This document shows positions 34,121-46,575 of a DNA stretch of 64,000 bases, in pieces. The translations under genes were made by a program, and so were the position numbers. Where the stretch lies: assembly GCA_028023455.1 (NCBI GenBank), contig JAQFVV010000037.1, positions 1 through 64,000 on the forward strand, read 5' to 3'. The stretch is from Epiperipatus broadwayi. Taxonomy: Eukaryota; Onychophora; Udeonychophora; Euonychophora; Peripatidae. Numbering within the stretch: the stretch's first letter is position 1; each line of letters opens with the position of its first letter. The notes beneath the pieces were generated by a model. That model made no database searches and had not been told where the DNA came from. It saw only the letters and a list, made by a program, of their open reading frames with translations.

Positions 34121-37100
34121 GTTGCAATGATAATCATGGTGCATTACATGTGCTGGTTATCTTCATATATTTTTATTATATTTTTTAATGTATTTTCACA
34201 AAGAATATCTTTCGTATCCAATTTTATAAAACGCATTGATATATATTACTATATTTGGTTTTTTAACGTAGTTGTATTAACTAATATTATAATTTCAATA
34301 CGAGTGCTCTGACGTCTGCTATCTTACATACCTCCAAAACAGATTTCTAATTAATATATTCATGCACATTTAAAGCTTTTATAAATATTTTGTAGTCTAT
34401 ATACTTTTGGGTTATTATTACCAAGTTTACAAACTTTAACTTATCACTGACATAATTTTCGATAGACCACTTACAATTTGATTTGGGGTTAAACTCATTG
34501 AGAAGGTGTATATATAATGAAATCTATATAGATATCTTCTATAATTATTATTTTCTTTTCAGTGCATATATGTACAATGCTGCTAATGATCCTACTTATT
34601 GGCAAACCCATAATCCATCTATGTTTTTGAAGTACTAGTTCAATGGTAATTTTAATAAATTCTGTCTACTAAGTCACATATTTGGTGATATCTGAAAATT
34701 ATGATAGTTTTCTGAGATTATGTTTGATTTTCCATTTTCACAAATATTATTTCATCTTTGCCTTCATTTTGGTGTTTTTATAGAAGTTCTGCCAAAGTCA
34801 ACTATCAATTAGAATGGATATCGCATGCATTTTTTTGAAATGTTTTTCCTGATATAATTCTTGGTGTTTTTTTAATATTAGCAGAAAATTATATAATTGG
34901 GAAAAAATAAATTTTAAAAATGCTCAATCACGGTTACAATTCCACATATTTCCCCTAACAAAAAACTACACAAAGAATTATCTATTCTAAATGATGAATA
35001 ATTCATTTCCTTTGTCTTCTTTAATATATATCATATGTTCTAATTTTAATTTATCACTGAATTTTCTAATTTAGTTAAATTATTGATTATCAGCTTATAA
35101 AATGAAATATAAAAAAAGTCTATACGAAAATGCGCTGAAAATTTTATATGCAGCATGTAAGGACAAACAAAATAAGATGAGTAACATTTAAGAAGCATCA
35201 TCGCCTTATATACCTAAAAGAAATGTTTATTAAAAAGATGTACCAAAATGATATTATTAGTTGTAAAACTTCCTTAAGCTTGAAATAAATTCTTATTGTT
35301 CTAAAGCTAATATCGTAATAATGTTTTGCCATAAACTGCCTTGTTTATTTTAATATATAAAACAAGGATACCCATTGATCAATTACTGATATTGCTGCTA
35401 TTTGTCCTTATATATTACTTTTAGAGTTTTTAATGCATTTCATTTACAATATCTTTTGTATCTCAATTCATGCTATTCATTAAGTTATATTTGTATAACT
35501 ATTTTCTTACTATGGTTATATTTACACAGATTATCGATTAAAAATGGTTAAACTAGGTAAGGTGTTATAGAAATGAATATCAATCACTATGGACAACATA
35601 ATTTTTCTTGTCATGAAAATAAAGAAAACAGAAATAAAGAAGGGGAAAGAGAAAATACATAAAACCATTGAATATGAAAGAGATTAACAAAATACAAGTA
35701 ATGAAAAAGAGCACGGAAGATAAAGAATTAGTAGAAAGAAAAAGTATAAATGTGAGAATAGAAAAAAAAGTAATGAAAAATCTTGTGAAAGACATCATAC
35801 TAAGCATAAAAAAATGAAACCATGAAAATTCGTGAGAACTTGAAAGAAAAAAATAAAGAATTGAAAAAACAAAAGATACAGTGACAGAAGGAAGTATGAC
35901 AAAAAAAAAAAGAGAATGTGCTAAAAAACAATGAGAAGAAATTATTTTTGAAGATGTTATTAAGAAAAAATATCCATATGAATTATAATACAAATTCTAA
36001 TGAAATTTTCAATTAGCTTGACCATTCTCTATTTAATTGAATTGTTCAGAAAAAACTATCCTGTATTTGGAATTATGCAGCATACACATTTAAGTACTGT
36101 ACATGGAAAAAACAAGATTTACATATATTTATATATTTTTAAAACATGGGAAAGATACAAACATATCTTTAGGATGGAAATAGAATAATTTGGGAGAAGA
36201 GTAGAAACCTGAAATAAAATGTAATAAAAACACTTTTCATTGCAATAAACCAATGTCTTAACAGTAGTAAAATTGATAGAAACTGAAATATGAATAATTG
36301 CTGGAATTCAAGAATTATAAATTAAAAAACTGTAAGAGACTGAAAGCTTGAATTCTGCTGAGAAATGATAATTCTGTATTGGATTTTGAAACATATATAA
36401 TCTGTGGAATTTTGAAAGATGCATATATATATACACACACACATAATGGAGAATACTTCATTAAAGCTTGCAAATAGAGAATTCATTAAAAAAATAATAA
36501 TTTTCACATCTAATATTAAAAAATTCTAATGTTTCAGTAATAATGAAAATTATTAATTTTTGAATTTGATTCTTACTTTTAAGTAGCAACTCAAAAATTA
36601 AAAACACACACATGCAACAAAAGCTTATATTACTTGGAAATAATAATAATAAAAATAAACAGTTGTCTTTTGTTCTAAAAAAAAAAAAAAGATTTACAAG
36701 CTAAACAGCATTTATAATTGGCATATGTGAGAGAGGTGTTAGCAAATTATAAACATTCAAAGTATTTCATTCTCCATTAAACTCATCAGATATATAAACT
36801 CTGTGATGTTATAATAATCTTTCTGCTTCAATGATAAACACATATATACATATACCCCTATATACATCAATAAATAAAAAATTTAATTAAACCTGTAAAA
36901 TAATAAAAGATAAGTAAGTAAAAATAAAATAAATGAATGAAGAAATTCAAATATTTGCCAATAACAGTTAGTAGTGAAATTTTGTTTATATGCAACACCT
37001 TTCCAGTTAAAAAAGGTGAATCTAACTATATGATAAAATACTTCAATTATTATAATCACCAGTCATGTGAATCATTATTTATCAATCCTTAACACAATTT

Positions 37101-37439
37101 ATTCTATCTCTTTATATTTATAACTACATGATAAACTTTGAAATGATTTGTGACAATTCTCCATGTCTATTTGGAATGACTAATTAAAAATGTTTCTTTT
37201 CAAGAATAGCAATCAATCTAATATAACTTGATAAATGGGTATCTGTTTATACTTAGATGAAGAATAAAACAAGGATAAAAATTATTCAAATTATCATCAC
37301 ATGATAAATGGCAAGCCTGGTGAATATACTTTATTCTTGTTTGTCTATGACAGTTTATTGGAATGATCTTTGCCCTGCAAGAGATTATTTTAAAATTTTT
37401 TACTTATCTATAATAAATTTTTTCAAACCATTACATCAT
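34121..37439. other. AT-rich DNA with a purine-rich segment, no gene recognised
   Basis: About 3.3 kb without an identified element. A purine-rich plus strand at 35580-35990 gives a 137-codon minus frame of Phe/Ser/Leu-rich sequence; the purine-rich strand itself is full of stops. No domain or transposon signature was seen. Confidence 0.45.
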
Positions 37440-38700
37440 TAGTGGAAATTATATGTTGGATTATTTCCATCATCTAGTATTAAATGTCTTTAAAAAATTT
37501 TTAAACTTTCCAAATACAATCAATTGTTAGTAATAACACGCAGATTAGTATATAACACAACATTACAAATAATATTCTCTTCTTCAGCTATTGCTGGCCT
37601 GACTAGTGACAGTAGTAGCATGGGGACTGAACCTAGACCTCTACATTCTGAGTATCGAATTTAAAATAACAGATCTTCGAATTATTTTTTGTGCATAGCA
37701 ACAACACGCAAATTCTTTAAGGGATGGTATCAGTCTTTTTAAAATAACATGTTTGCGAAATAGTGACTGAAAGATCTATAAACCGAAATGTAATTTGTAT
37801 TAGTTTAAAAGTTACTAGAAATATTATTTGAAAGTATAAAAAAAAAGTTTTACAAACAATCACCTTTCAAAATAACGCAGTACTGAAAGAAATACTGCCA
37901 GACCGATTTTTAGCAGTTTTGAAAGATTGCAGTAAAAAAGAAGTCGTAAAAATTACCTTTTTAAAAAAAGAAAAAACATTTTTGGAGAAAAAAAAGAGAT
38001 GATTTTTAAAAGAAAATAATTTAAAAATACATAGATTTATCAGAGAATGAAACTCAATGTAGCAATATTAAGTTTTAAAGCAGAATTAAATAATTGTGGT
38101 TTCTAAATTAATCACACCTTCGCATTATACGCTATCAATCTTTTAAGAATGTGCATATAAAACAAGACTACGAAGCAAGTATCAATATTGCTTCTAAACG
38201 GTGCAGTTTTTCCATGTGTAGCGTGGAAAAACAGTGCCACATAGTGGACTAGATTGCTGGTAGCAGACAACGTAAGTTAGATATGTTTATATATGGCTAT
38301 CAGCGCTGCCAAACGGGCAGTAGTGCTGGAAACTACTTGGCATAAGGTTCCTGTGCGTATGCATGGTGAACAGCACCATCTAGCGGCTGGAACTTGCGTC
38401 ATCTGCTTTTGGCCCCATACTCTGAATATTTCTGTGGTTGCCATGGAAAACAGCACCTCTGGTGACCACATGGAGATAAAGTTCTAAGTACCAAATAATA
38501 TTCTAACCGGATTTGATTCCCATACTAGTAATGTTACTAGTCAGGCTGACAACATTTGAATAAAAGAGAAGAATACCACTTGAATTTATATGCCAATCTT
38601 TGGTAATTACTAACAGACAAATATATTTGGAAAGTTTAAATAAAGTTTGAACTTTTTTAAAAAACATTCAATATTTAATATTAGATGATGGAAATAGACC
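37440..38700. mobile_element. Family D inverted pair flanking ~800 bp
   Basis: A minus copy (about 37440-37690) and a plus copy (about 38500-38700) share AACTTTCCAAATA, GTTAGTAATAACAC, TTCTTCAGCTATTGCTGGCC and related blocks in inverted order, matching the better preserved D insertion at 62413-62936. The minus copy also has a T-arm-like GGTCTAGGTTCAGTCCCC and an anticodon-arm-like segment near 37690. The hammerhead-like motif is degenerate in both copies: CTGAAGAAGAG is present on the left, but the GAAA part is lost. Confidence 0.6.
38195..38475. promoter_or_regulatory. Cluster of three CTCF-like motifs
   Basis: Three related motifs lie within about 240 bp of GC-richer DNA: CAGTGCCACATAGTGGAC near 38232, CAGCACCATCTAGCGGCTGG near 38371, and CAGCACCTCTGGTGACCAC near 38451. 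They resemble the CCATCTAGCGG/CCCTCTAGTGG type of CTCF binding site and are preceded by related CATGG-containing sequence, so they may be diverged tandem copies. Binding is an inference only. Confidence 0.3.
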
Positions 38701-40155
38701 AACATATTAATTCCTACTAAAATGCCACCACCACACATCTTTAGACAATTACATTATTGCGTTGCTATGCTTATCTATATTAGTATGTTAAAATTTATGT
38801 TCTAAATAAATGCCTGTTCATTTTCAGATATTTTATTAACTTTTAATATTTTACTTTTTACTAAGCATCACATTATCTTTAATAATTACTTGAAAGTATG
38901 GGTTTTTAATCTCACAAGAATCTCTCTTTTTTTATTTTTTTTACTTTATAGCTTCAAATAATCATAAACTGTAAAAATTTCTATCATTTAAAAGAAATTA
39001 GAAGTTCTGACAGCTTTATGATATTACTGAAATAAGATTTATTTTGTATTTATTTTCTGCAATGTTAAATGCATTAATTATACTCGCGAACTTTAAAATT
39101 CCAAGCTGTTTTAAAGCTACAAACAAATGAGTCACTACTTTCATGAAGGATAACTGGAAAATTTTATTAACATTAAGTAGACCATATATATTCCAAAATT
39201 AACTCTAAATTTTTGACAGTAGATGAATAAATAATTTAAATTATTAACAAATTTATACTCCATAAATTAAAAAAACGAGTTTACTAATTGTAAATGTGAT
39301 CCTCCAAAAATATATTACGCATGCGTGCACACACAATTCCTCCTTTCAACATGTTTAAAAAGCTCAAAGTTTTTAAAAGAGAATTTGTATTTAATTTATA
39401 GTATTTTCAAGATGGGTATTACATAAGTATTTTAAATATTGAGATAATTACATATTTGCTGAGTTGTAGACATTAGGCCCAGATCGTAATCTAAGGAGAT
39501 TCTAATTTAAAGTGAAATGCATATAATGTTGAGCTATTGGTAGAAAAGCTTTCTGGATGTATTGATTTTATCACAAATTAAATTTATTTATTTTACAAAT
39601 ATTAAATAAATGTTTAACCCTTCATTTGATATATATAGTTAATAGCACATATTCAAATTTCTAAGACAAAAAAAAAAAAATCAATAAAATAGTAATATCC
39701 CAAAATTAAAATTGATAAAACAATCATTTATTGTAATTTTGATCGACTGATTTTGAATTGTCAGTGATATGACCATTGATCATATGATTTTTCTATCAAA
39801 TTAATTTTTAGTTATTTGACTTTTTGATCAAATTACTTTTCACTCAAACACATTTTGAAATTGCATTATTTTGTCTTCTAGCTGTTGATATTTTGGTATG
39901 AATTCTTTTGAAGGGTTCAACCACAAATAAATATATAGATTGTTTAAATATATATTTAACAAAATTATTAGAACAAAATGAATGGTTAGAGAAATTTAAG
40001 TAAAAAATGTAAATTATTGTATTTTGCAGTATTAACAATAATAAACAGATGATTGGGTTTAAATCTGAATCATTTGTGAAAACAATCTTTTGATAATTGA
40101 TTTAAAAAAATTTCAAAATTTACTCACTTTAACAATCAGATATAAAATATTAATA
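38701..40155. other. AT-rich DNA, no gene recognised
   Basis: No identified coding region or repeat family. Short frames such as 39844-40038 (minus) are unsupported. Confidence 0.5.
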
Positions 40156-40221
40156 CCATTTAATACACTTTCTATAGTCATTTTTTACAATGAAGTAAAT
40201 TTTATTTATTTCTTGACAATA

Positions 40222-40262
40222 TTTTCTAACAGTTTCAACTGACCAGCAGTCTTCATCAGAGC
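40222..40262 (-). ncRNA. Hammerhead-like motif, family C left arm
   Basis: Minus strand: CTGATGA (complement of 40253-40259), an extra A, hairpin GACTG-CTGGT-CAGTT, GAAA (complement of 40233-40236), then CTGTTAG. Both core boxes are intact. The extra A between CTGATGA and stem II departs from the textbook fold. Stem I is weak. Confidence 0.5.
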
Positions 40263-40291
40263 TTCTTTTACCTTTCAAATTAGTAAAAGAA

Positions 40292-40335
40292 GCTCTGATG
40301 AAGACTGCTGGTCAGTCAAAACTGTTAGAAAACAT
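40292..40335 (+). ncRNA. Hammerhead-like motif, family C right arm
   Basis: CTGATGA is at 40295-40301 and the hairpin GACTG/CAGTC is perfect, but AAAA (40318-40321) replaces GAAA. It is therefore a likely inactive sister of the left-arm motif. Confidence 0.45.
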
Positions 40336-40402
40336 TGTCAAGAAATAAATAAAATTTACGGCATTGTAAAAAGAGACTATAGGAATTGTATTAAATGATA
40401 TA

Positions 40403-43400
40403 TAGACATATACAATCAGTGCATAATGAATTAAGAAATGAAGAGAAGTTATATTACTTTCAAAAGATGTAAAAGATAGACAAAGTTAAAAAATAAACAA
40501 AAAAAATACAATCAGTTTTGTTATGCATGAGCACTTGCACAAACATAACTTCCACCACCCACAAAACTTCTCAAATAATAAAGTGATGATATCTGCATTA
40601 ATTCAACTATCATTTTAATAATGGAATACTCTTATAGTCTTGAAGTCCATCCATGATTAATAAAGAAAAAATACTAAACCAAGGATAAAGTCATCTTCCA
40701 TTAACTCATATCTTGATTAGTTAAACATGTTGAAGTCATAGAATACTTTTAAAATATAAATTTTTCAAAAATTCTGATACCTATGAGCTAATATTTGTTT
40801 TAATAAGCGATTTACACACCTGGCAACCTGATTATATCAAATCTCACAATTATAAATTAAGTTTCTGTAAATATAACCTGGTAATTAAATCCATGTTTTG
40901 TCCAGATATTTAAGTAAAGAACCAGAGTAGATTTGTATACATTCAGTCAGTATACATATAAAAATCTCCATCTTCATTTGGAATAACTAATGATCATAAA
41001 TTAGATTTGGCACTCATGAGATAATCTTAACTATGAAATTTTTCAGGTATCTGGCCTATATCCAATCCAGCTAATCATTTAATGCTAAATGGCAAGTGAG
41101 TAACTAGCTATAATTAGCTAAAGTTTGTATGAGTTCAAACCTAGTACATTCAAATGACTATTTATGTTCACAACAAAAAAAAAAATTAATCCCAAGTTAA
41201 AGAATGTCATATACCTTGAAGATCAAATCTAATTTACTTTACCTTTTAAGATCATTTTTATTAGCCTTTTCAATGCTTAAACCAAGAAGGTGTGAATTCA
41301 CAGTCTTGAATCATTTGCTTTCTGATATATTGTTCATTGGATAAAAATCTTTTTGATCCAGGTTAGCAGTAAATTTAACATCAAAAGCAGAAGTGAAAAG
41401 GAACTTAAAGATATAAAAAAATCAGGAAACACTTTTAACATGCAAGTTGTCAAAAACAATGTGAACACACAATTCAATAGAATAGTCCCTAAGATAATTA
41501 TGTATACAGAATGGCAGTTTGTTGAATTCAAGGTTCATGGATTATGGCCCCACTGCTACTTCTGGTAGTTGTACTTTTTATAAAGTCCTGATCAATAACC
41601 ATTTTATTATTATTACTATTATTTATAAAATAGTTTCATACAAATCATAGAATCTATTTCACATGACAAAAGATGAAGAGACATGAACTACATTGATCTA
41701 CTACAGGTGAGCTTAATAAATACGTTAGCAATTTTTCTGTAAATGTGACCTAATTAAATATGAAGATGCAATATATTGTGTGGCTTGCAAAACGAAATGA
41801 CATTTATATTCAATGAATTTTACAGATCAAAGAAGAAAACCAAGTCTTCAATGAAGGTAAAATATTTAGATAACATTCTTGGACTGAAAATCAATTACAT
41901 TTCAGAAAAGTATATATTATTTAGTCTTTCCACTAAAAAATTATTAAAAGTGCTTTTTGAGAATAATCTAATCCAGAGCCATCTACTGTAAACAGGAGTA
42001 ATCAATGGATATTAAACTGTTTTCTTGTTATTGATCATCAATGGAGTATTGGACATATGTCCATGCCATACAGCAACAAATAATTAGAAGACACATTAAA
42101 GATTTGGAAGAAGTTACCATCTAGTGTTCATTGGTTATTCAAATTTATCATAAATGTTCTAAAATGGAATAAATAAAATGAGTTGCAATACTAATGCAAA
42201 ATTATCTTCTTACACAAAGATTTGTGATTACCTATATCCAATAAAAAGTAATAGGATATTTTAAAAAGATTAATCATATATCATATGTTTGTCATATATG
42301 ATATTATATAGTTCTCCACTTGCCAACATTTTCAGGAGTATGACTATTTTCATGTATAAATTAAATACTGTATAACTAGAGCATCTCATTTGACTTATAA
42401 AAAACTTAGTATAACTTTATATCATTTCAAAGGATTATTTTCTCGCTATGAATGCAGCCATTTATTGTTGAAGAAAATTCGCGCGATGATAAGTTAAAGT
42501 TTAAAAAAAAAAGACAAAATAACTATCACTATGAGAAAGCAACCTTATTAAATTTAGAATTTCATTATTTGACTACTAAATTAAAAATATAACAAATTCA
42601 AAATAAATAAAAAAAATCCAAATATAGCATAAATTATATAAACACCACTTATGGTTTGATTTGTCTGCAGAATAGCAGATTCTGGCGCTAAAGGTCCATG
42701 AATTGTGCCCAGCACGTTATTCCCTGCGCTCAAATTTCTTAAGAATTCTACAGCAAAAAACTATAAGATCGTGTGTTTTTTACTTCTTAAATTTCCAAAA
42801 CTACAATTATAAAAACTTTGTTAAATATATATATAATATTATTATAACAATAAGAGAAACCAAAAACATAAGTTATTTTGATTTCAGCGAAAACATTTTG
42901 ATAATGGAAAGATATGTTGCAGTTATCTAACATTGTGTTGTATTATTTTACAGAAACAAATTTTTGAATCGGTATATGGTCAATTAAAAATTCAAATTCT
43001 AAGAATAATTTGTGTTATGGACTGGATAGAAAGCAGTAATATCAAAGAATCTTTTATCCACAAGAAAGAAACATACTAAAATTTACTACTATTTGTATTA
43101 AATCTCCCTTCTTAAATTGAAATTATATAAGTAAAAAAGATTATTTTTATTGGATATCTATACATTCCCTCCTGATAAGGAAAAAAAACCTTATGAAAGA
43201 AGGGAGGGGAGGGGGATGAAATTCTTCATACATTATTATATTATTTTATTTTGTAATAAGTACAAATTATTATTATTATTTTTTAAAAAAGGTATATATA
43301 TGACAAAATAATAAATGATTATATATATTAAAAAAAAAAAAACGTTTTGAAAAAGTAAAAAAAAAAAATCGTACAAATTATATATCATTTTAAAAAAAAT

Positions 43401-44009
43401 TATAATGATAATAATTTTAATAAGATTTTTGTGATATGCCATCAATAATTTATTAAAACTATAAAAAAAATCACATGATTCAGACAATAAATACATTACT
43501 AAAGAGTTATTTGTTAATCTCAAACAATAAATTCAATACCTGGAAGAATTTTTAATAAGCGTTACGTAATTTTCACGTGATTTTTTTTAGCAAACCTCAA
43601 ATAAAAAAAATTCTGTAATTTAAAATGTTTTTATTACTTTTTCCAGCAATTATTTTTATAAAAAAAAATAATACATAAATATAGAAATATATATTTTAAA
43701 AATAAAATATAATAAGGCACAATATTAAACTACTTTTGTAATTTGGCTTATTGACTGTTCAATATCGCACTAAAATTTTAAATGTATCACATGATTGCTA
43801 TATCTAATCACACTTTTTAAATAATTTAACTTTATAGTGACGATTTGATCACAACTTGAATAAGACCGGCATGAACTTCAGAAAACCTACAAAGTATGAA
43901 TAAATACATAAGAATATATTGCAGTGTTCATGGTTAAGCAAGGTATATATACATGTTGTACAATGAAAATAACTTTGTACGATAATTATGTATAACGATC
44001 GTGTGCAAA
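40403..44009. other. AT-rich DNA, no gene recognised
   Basis: About 3.6 kb without an identified element. A possible very old B-like fragment lies at 42000-42150 (GTAATCAATGGAT...ACCATCTAGTG). Frames at 41353-41568, 41776-41991, 42703-42930 and 43236-43523 have no recognisable domain. Confidence 0.45.
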
Positions 44010-44691
44010 TGATATGTATGTGTATGTTTAAATGCACATATATATATATAATTGTAAAACTTATAGAGAGAAAAGTAATAAGTTAAAAATATTACAGAAC
44101 TTAAAAAGATTTCTTTTAAAGTAAAAATTAAAAATTATAGTCTTTAGATGAGAAAAAGACTAATTCCTAAAATGAACAATAGACTAATTAATAAGAGTAG
44201 AATAAGTTGTTATTCAAATGAAACCAATTAAGGAATTCGACTTAGATTCTCTTTTAAGATAACGATAATCTACAAATAACTGATTAATTAAAAAGGCAGA
44301 AAGATAATACTAAAATTCTGATAAAACATGGAAAGGAAAAATCACTTGATCAGATGAGTAGAGATTCAAAGACAACGAACTGCCTTTAGTACTAATCGGA
44401 AGAAGGAAAGACACTTAATCCTTGGAGTTTGATCCATGTCTTCCCTTGCACAGTGACTTCAAGTGTAGAGATCTGCCTCCAAATGTGAGAACAGTCAGCA
44501 TAGGACTTTTAAAGATCACATTGATCTTAATTATTATTTTTATACGTCTTTGGGCCTTATAATGTAAGTAATTGTATATATGTTATTAGTTAAATGCTTT
44601 AAGGGATCGTCTATTAAAATTTATCTTAATATTAACCATTAGTCGTTATTGGCACTCATGGAAGTGCATCCTATCTTAGCTAGACATATCA
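44010..44691 (+). mobile_element. 5' LTR of a Ty3/gypsy-type element
   Basis: The LTR runs from TGATATGTATG to ...GACATATCA, so its ends form the inverted repeat TGATAT/ATATCA with TG...CA termini. Its first ~160 bp recur at 46421-46575, downstream of gag and pol remnants. The following primer-binding-site-like TGGCGCAG and a gag frame support the assignment. The two LTR copies differ at a noticeable number of sites, which indicates an old insertion. Confidence 0.85.
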
Positions 44692-44693
44692 AT

Positions 44694-44711
44694 TGGCGCA
44701 GTTGCAGTCGT
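44694..44711 (+). promoter_or_regulatory. Primer binding site
   Basis: TGGCGCAGTTGCAGTCGT begins two bases after the LTR end, the position where a tRNA primer anneals for minus-strand synthesis. TGGCGCA-type sites are common in gypsy-like elements. The tRNA species cannot be named safely from this. Confidence 0.6.
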
Positions 44712-44768
44712 AATTCGGATCATTAAGGAAATAACAGTTAAACTGGGTAAAAGTACTGCAAGTAGCAA

Positions 44769-45337
44769 TCTGGGAATTTGATGTCAGTGAGGCAAATAGT
44801 TGGCCCCTGTATGTTCAACACATGGAGAAATACTTATTTATCAATAAAGTTAAAGATAAGAAGTAAAATATTGCTTCATTATTGTGCTTTGCAGGTAAAG
44901 GAATTATTGAGATAGCCAATAGGCTCACTGAATGCCTAACTCCGGAATAATGTACAAACGATCACATTAAAGAATGTTTGGCAAACCATTTTAACCCCCA
45001 ACCCTCGAGGCCTGTAGCTAGATTGAAATTCCAAGCTAGGAACCAAGGCTGGGAGGAAAGTATAAAAGATTATGACAATGCTCTACATAATTTAGCAAAG
45101 AAATGCATCTATGGGTTTTTCCTAGATGAAGCCCTCCTGGAACAATTGCTTACTGGTATGTGCAATGATAATTTAGAGCAACAACTGGTGGCTATAAGCG
45201 ATTTAGATTACATTGAAGCTATAAAACGTGGAATAGCTTATGAACTCATGATTAAACAATCTCGTAAATTTTCCGAGTTCAAAAGAAACAGCAAATCGCA
45301 AACAGACTTTTGTAGAATCACAAGCAGGATTTATTGA
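44769..45337 (+). pseudogene. gag: gag, matrix/capsid-like part (Ty3/gypsy type)
   Basis: One reading frame runs from about 44769 to 45337, broken by in-frame stops at 44864-44866 and 44948-44950. The first part contains YVQHMEKYLFINKV followed by a helix-rich IASLLCFAGKGIIEIA. The second, open from about 44951, has WEESIKDYDNALHNLAKKC and FLDEALLEQLLTGM. These match the order of the retrotransposon gag domain ('E.I.DY...L..LA..C.F...LDE.L...LV.GL'). In an active element the protein assembles the virus-like particle. The frame ends at 45337 and the nucleocapsid part continues in another frame. The stops make it non-functional. Confidence 0.8.
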
Positions 45338-45708
45338 AAAAGAATCAAAAGAGTGCTAACAGTGAAACTGAATTTATATGTTTCTACTGTGGAAAAATGG
45401 GCCACAAAGCCAGCAATTGCTATTATAAAAGAGCGCACTGTAATAAGTGTAAGAAGAGAGGGCATTTGGAAAAAATGTGCAAAAAAGACTTCAGCATAGA
45501 CAGAAATGATACTAATAGTAGTAATCATACAACAAAGAGTCGAGAAAAGCACTTGACTAATATTAAAAAGATGGCAACAACCGAGAAGGATAGTATAATG
45601 ATCAAAATTAAAGTATGTGATCAACCTATCTCCATGGAGGTCGATAGTGGCAGTAGGATATCAGTGATGTCAGTCCATGATTGGTATATCATGACTTTCC
45701 AAGATTAA
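45334..45708 (+). pseudogene. gag-pro: gag nucleocapsid and aspartic protease start
   Basis: A 124-codon frame, shifted relative to the capsid part, carries two CX2CX4HX4C zinc knuckles, at residues 16-29 (C-FY-C-GKMG-H-KASN-C) and 36-49 (C-NK-C-KKRG-H-LEKM-C). These bind the element RNA during packaging. About 55 residues later is MEVDSGS with the protease catalytic triad D104-S105-G106, in the usual gag-then-protease order. The frame stops at 45708 while protease-like sequence continues in shifted frames. Two tandem knuckles before a DSG protease are typical of one gypsy lineage. The copy is clearly inactive because pol is mostly deleted. Confidence 0.85.
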
Positions 45709-46410
45709 GAAAAGATTCATTATACAAAAGATTGGTCTAAAGGCATGTGATATAAATGGTAAGGCTATTAGAATAAAGGGAGTTGTTCATGCGTCAATAT
45801 GTGAAAGTCAGAGCAAAAATATACTCAAAGACAAAAAAAAACCTTTCCAGTAGCCAGTAGATATCAAAAACAGATCTGAAAAAGATCCAGAATGAGCTGG
45901 AGATGATACAAACGAACTACAAAGACATACTAAAAGCAAGAGTAAAAAACAAAGTGGTAGCTCATTGGACAGCTGAAGACAGTGGCTACAAATGAATTAT
46001 GAAGCAGATTTGTGAAGGCTGGCTGAATCAACACCCCCCTTTCCTTCCCAAAGAACTGTGGAACGCCCGGGAACAACTGTCGGTATGCAAAGGCTGCATT
46101 AGGAAAGGTTGATTGTACGTTGATTCCAGTCAAGGGTAGGCAGGACATAGAAAGTGGCTGCAGAATAGTCAATGAGACATTGGCAGAGAAAAGCCATAGA
46201 GCTTAGTCATGTCTGATGGCCAGATATTAGAGCAGACTTGAGGGAACATAGAAATAATTATGGTGATACTCAAACAACTACATTCCCGGAGTTTGCATCT
46301 AGTGAGTTAAAACATAATGCACATCAGCATTCTACAAAAAAATTAAAGAACCCCACTTTCACTAATAACTCGTATTAAGTTCAGAAATTTAAACCTCATC
46401 TCTGAACTTA
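45709..46410 (+). pseudogene. Rearranged pol remnant (protease end, integrase N-terminal part)
   Basis: After 45709 shifted frames read KIGLKACDINGKAIRIKG, like the second half of a retropepsin. From about 46035 ELWNAREQLSVCKG followed by RKG resembles the segment between RNase H and integrase ('R.ELSV.DGLLL.G.R.VIP'). Near 46205 there is WPDIRADLREH, like the 'YWPGI..DI...V' integrase motif. Reverse transcriptase and RNase H, normally over 1 kb, are missing between them, so the element has a large internal deletion. The last ~150 bp before the 3' LTR are unassigned. Confidence 0.65.
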
Positions 46411-46420
46411 TGGGAAGTAA

Positions 46421-46575
46421 TGATATGTGTGCATGTTTAAATGCACATAATATATAGATAGGTATATATAATTGTAGAAACTTATAGAGAGAATAGTAAT
46501 ACGTTAAAAATATTGCAGAACTTGAAAAGAAAGCAAAAATTAAAAATTATAGTCTTTAGATTGGAAAAACACCTT
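46421..46575 (+). mobile_element. 3' LTR, truncated
   Basis: TGATATGTGTGCATGTTTAA through AAAAATTATAGTCTTTAGA aligns with the start of the 5' LTR. Similarity fades after about 46575, so the remaining ~520 bp of the LTR are gone. Just before it GGGAAG is a weak polypurine tract candidate. Confidence 0.75.

Larger units (their letters stand above)
40156..40402. mobile_element. Family C near-perfect palindrome with hammerhead-like cores
   Basis: Two arms of about 120 bp (40156-40276 and 40283-40402) are inverted copies with few differences and a very short centre (CTTTCAAATT). Each arm contains TTCTTGACAATATTTTCTAA, a GACTG/CAGTC hairpin and a CTGATGA box. Such a close palindrome must be recent or be kept by gene conversion. 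A possible 8-bp target duplication (ACAATCAG) is seen outside the arms but is uncertain. Confidence 0.8.

Noticed and set aside
35580-35993. 137-codon minus frame, Phe/Ser/Leu rich, possibly a membrane protein
   Set aside because: It is the complement of a purine-rich low-complexity strand; no domain, neighbour or splice context supports a gene.
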